Of a stretch of DNA of 64,000 bases, positions 62,079-64,000 are shown piece by piece. The notes beneath the pieces were generated by a model, which was given only the letters and a program-made list of their open reading frames with translations, was not told where the DNA came from and did not search any database. The position numbers were made by a program, and so were the translations under genes. Position 1 is the first letter of the stretch. Each line of letters starts with the position of its first letter. This stretch comes from Candidatus Brevifilum fermentans (GTDB lineage: Bacteria; Chloroflexota; Anaerolineae; Anaerolineales; Villigracilaceae). The DNA lies in the NCBI GenBank assembly GCA_945877125.1, contig CAMCQT010000004.1:20652-84651 (forward strand), given 5' to 3'.

Positions 62079-63599
62079 CTATGGGATGTAAGGCTTATTT
62101 ACTTCCACTAATTTTGTTTTTAGTTCATTAAGCATTTCACTTGCAATATCTTTCTCCAATCGGGAAAGGTCATTTAATTCTTCAGGGTCATCTTTAACGT
62201 CAAACAACTTTACAAGTTCCTTGCCGTCGATCTCTGAATAGCCAAAGTAATAGTGCAATTTATAACGTCCTTTAACGATTATTACAGATGCCTGGGAAAG
62301 AGGTTTGGCATCTTCTGCATCATACGAGCGGACAGCATATATATTTCTATCGATAGACGAATCGGTTTGTGAATACGGCGGAAGAAGTGTGCCTTCATTC
62401 CATTGCGGTGTTGGGTGACTCGACAAATACGCCAAAGTCGGCACAAGATCAACAGCACTGGTCGGCTCATAAATATCTGTACGGTTTTTCATCCCCGGCT
62501 CGAATATCAATAAAGGAATTCGAATCAAAGGTTCATAAAGCGAGTCTGTAACGTGCCCGGCAGTACCACGCTCAAACATTTCGCCGTGGTCAGAGGTTAG
62601 CACAAGGATGGTATTTTCCAACTGTCCTGATTTTTCAAGCAAGTCGAACATCCTGCCAAATTCCCGGTCTACATAAAGAATAAACTCATCGTAATATTGA
62701 CGCAGAACCTGCGCATCATCACTTTGATCTTTTGCAAATATATCCAACGGTTTAACAATAGATTGAAAACCATCGTTACGGAACTGTCCGGTAAACTCCC
62801 TGTGCGTTCTATAGGGGTCATGAGGAGGCAAGAAATGAAAATAGCCAAATACGGGTCCTGGTACCGAGGCGATTCTTTCCACTATCCAGTCAACGGCATG
62901 CTCAAGCAAAAACCCACCGTCAGCCCGAGCGGTGGGTAATCCTCTGGGGAATTGAAGTCTATATTCGGATGTATATTTTTCTTCGATGGAAGATATCAAC
63001 TTCGAAAGAAACAACGAGTAGGCGTACCCCTCCTGTTGGATCTTTATATTCCGCACCCAACTAACAGAAGCAATATCCCGATCATTTGGAAATATTTTCT
63101 GCACCAGTCTATCAGATGAAAACAGGGTTAGTTGTTCGCGCGGAATCCATTCCTCAATATCTTCTTTAAATTGATCGAAAAGTGTATTCACCCATTCGTT
63201 ATGGGAATAAGCAATACGATAATAATCCTTGAACACAGAAAATATATTGTGATCCACACGGTCAGCTGAAACAGTGCCATTAGGTTTCAAAGCACGATGC
63301 GTCCAAGGCAATGTTCCCGTTAGAAGGGTCGCAGTTCCAGAAGTCGTGTAATTACTGCCTGCATAATGATTATGGTAAACAGTGGATCGTTCTGCAAGTC
63401 TGGCTATATTGGGCGTAGTTTCCCTTGCATACCCATGCAGAGATATGTTATATGCAGAAAGAGCATCAAAAACAACGATAATGACATTTTTCTTATCAGA
63501 CTTCACGCCAAAAGATTTATCCAATTTTGGAGCAAATAAACCAAGCGGAAGCATTCCAGCAAACTTCAAGAAGTCCCGTCTATTAATATCAAGCTTCAT
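62079..63599 (-). CDS. Sulfatase-like alkaline-phosphatase-superfamily protein, Tat-exported (copy 2)
   Basis: A 506-residue paralogue of the neighbouring gene (shared blocks: VVVFDALSAYNISLHGYARE, LLTGTLPW, GYFHFLPPHDPY, TSDHGEMFERGTAGH, TSAVDLVPTL). The Tat signal is NRRDFLKFAG. The position of the sulfatase Cys/Ser is Thr85 (TTSGT), again without Pro and Arg, so it is a non-canonical member. The start at 63599 gives the usual short Tat n-region; an in-frame ATG at 63632 would overlap the upstream gene. The two copies arose by tandem duplication and then diverged considerably. Confidence 0.85.
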   Translation of the reverse strand: MKLDINRRDFLKFAGMLPLGLFAPKLDKSFGVKSDKKNVIIVVFDALSAYNISLHGYARETTPNIARLAERSTVYHNHYAGSNYTTSGTATLLTGTLPWTHRALKPNGTVSADRVDHNIFSVFKDYYRIAYSHNEWVNTLFDQFKEDIEEWIPREQLTLFSSDRLVQKIFPNDRDIASVSWVRNIKIQQEGYAYSLFLSKLISSIEEKYTSEYRLQFPRGLPTARADGGFLLEHAVDWIVERIASVPGPVFGYFHFLPPHDPYRTHREFTGQFRNDGFQSIVKPLDIFAKDQSDDAQVLRQYYDEFILYVDREFGRMFDLLEKSGQLENTILVLTSDHGEMFERGTAGHVTDSLYEPLIRIPLLIFEPGMKNRTDIYEPTSAVDLVPTLAYLSSHPTPQWNEGTLLPPYSQTDSSIDRNIYAVRSYDAEDAKPLSQASVIIVKGRYKLHYYFGYSEIDGKELVKLFDVKDDPEELNDLSRLEKDIASEMLNELKTKLVEVNKPYIP

Positions 63600-63609
63600 G
63601 ATATTTTCT

Positions 63610-64000
63610 TTACAGATTCCTAAAAAATACAACGATCAAAGCTACGAGATCAACCAATAGGTAAACTATAGTTAATAAGGAAATCCTGTCAATCACATCC
63701 AGAATTACTCTTAATATCTTTTCATTTCTGTAAATCATTAGAATTGGCAAAGTTACCGACGGAACCGTAAAAGCCAGCGCAATAATATATATAAACCGCA
63801 ATGGATGAGCAGATTTTGCCAAAAGCCCCAGGATTACACTTGGAATATTCCAATTTTGCAAAAAATATAACTGGCTTAACATCGCCCACAGGGCAAGCAC
63901 AACAACCAATAAACTTATGGTCGCCAGTCGTTTATCTCTTCCCCAGCGTGAGGGAATTAATATCCCAAGCAGGAGGGCAACCAAAAAGACCACAAGGCTT
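63610..64000 (-). CDS. Membrane protein, partial (N-terminus outside window)
   Basis: The open frame reaches the window edge, so only the last 130 or so residues are seen. Four hydrophobic segments are visible (FLVALLLGILIPSRW; LATISLLVVVLALWAMLS; FIYIIALAFTVPSVTLPILMIY; ISLLTIVYLLVDLVALIVVFF), with Arg/Lys-rich short loops. It ends 10 nt before the sulfatase-like gene and presumably belongs to the same unit. I do not recognise a family; a larger polytopic protein is likely. Confidence 0.6.
   Translation of the reverse strand, partial: SLVVFLVALLLGILIPSRWGRDKRLATISLLVVVLALWAMLSQLYFLQNWNIPSVILGLLAKSAHPLRFIYIIALAFTVPSVTLPILMIYRNEKILRVILDVIDRISLLTIVYLLVDLVALIVVFFRNL

Overview
The window looks like a chromosomal segment of an uncultured or little-studied member of the Chloroflexota, most probably class Anaerolineae. 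This is an inference from several signs: lipoproteins whose signal peptide is followed by Thr/Glu/Ala/Pro-rich linkers, a polyphosphate glucokinase, Chlor_Arch_YYY (DUF2298) membrane proteins, a cytochrome b/c fusion with a Rieske partner, and very many short palindromic intergenic repeats. No rRNA, tRNA, CRISPR array, phage or plasmid gene was recognised. Coding density is high and most genes lie on the minus strand.

Layout. 1-5.7 kb: a minus-strand oligopeptide/dipeptide ABC transporter operon (two ATPases, a solute-binding lipoprotein, two permeases); the binding protein appears circularly permuted. 6.1-16.4 kb: plus-strand housekeeping genes (MscL with a zinc ribbon, PcrA/UvrD helicase, Nudix hydrolase, M3 peptidase, sugar-phosphate nucleotidylyltransferase, aminotransferase, sulfurtransferase, polyphosphate glucokinase), with a minus-strand DsbA-like protein among them. 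16.4-18.6 kb: cold-shock protein and DEAD-box helicase. 18.9-21.3 kb: DMT transporter, a REP-associated tyrosine transposase with its palindromes, and a CitE-like lyase. 21.3-26.6 kb: cytochrome b/c fusion plus Rieske protein, HtrA protease with a DnaJ-like chaperone, and a LOG-family hydrolase. 26.6-31.2 kb: S51 peptidase, methionine aminopeptidase, a HEPN/MNT toxin-antitoxin pair, thymidylate kinase and an R3H-AAA ATPase. 31.4-37 kb: M1 peptidase, PH-like membrane protein, HD hydrolase, GT-C membrane protein and MarC. 37-43.9 kb: a KimA-like potassium importer with two TrkA proteins, then a large orphan sensor kinase. 43.9-46.1 kb: cytidylate kinase and two PlsC acyltransferases. 46.2-64 kb: a long minus-strand cluster of very large polytopic GT-C/DUF2298 proteins, a methyltransferase, a GT4 glycosyltransferase and two sulfatase-like Tat proteins, probably a cell-surface glycan or lipid-linked sugar system.

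The most unusual signals are: the domain order of the peptide-binding protein (1601-3631); short intergenic-type word repeats that run in frame through several membrane-protein genes; a four-level nested set of inverted repeats (58192-58480); two MITE-like elements with TA flanks and related termini; a RAYT with REPs; and several genes with a -10 hexamer exactly 7 nt before the ATG and no Shine-Dalgarno, which suggests leaderless transcription.
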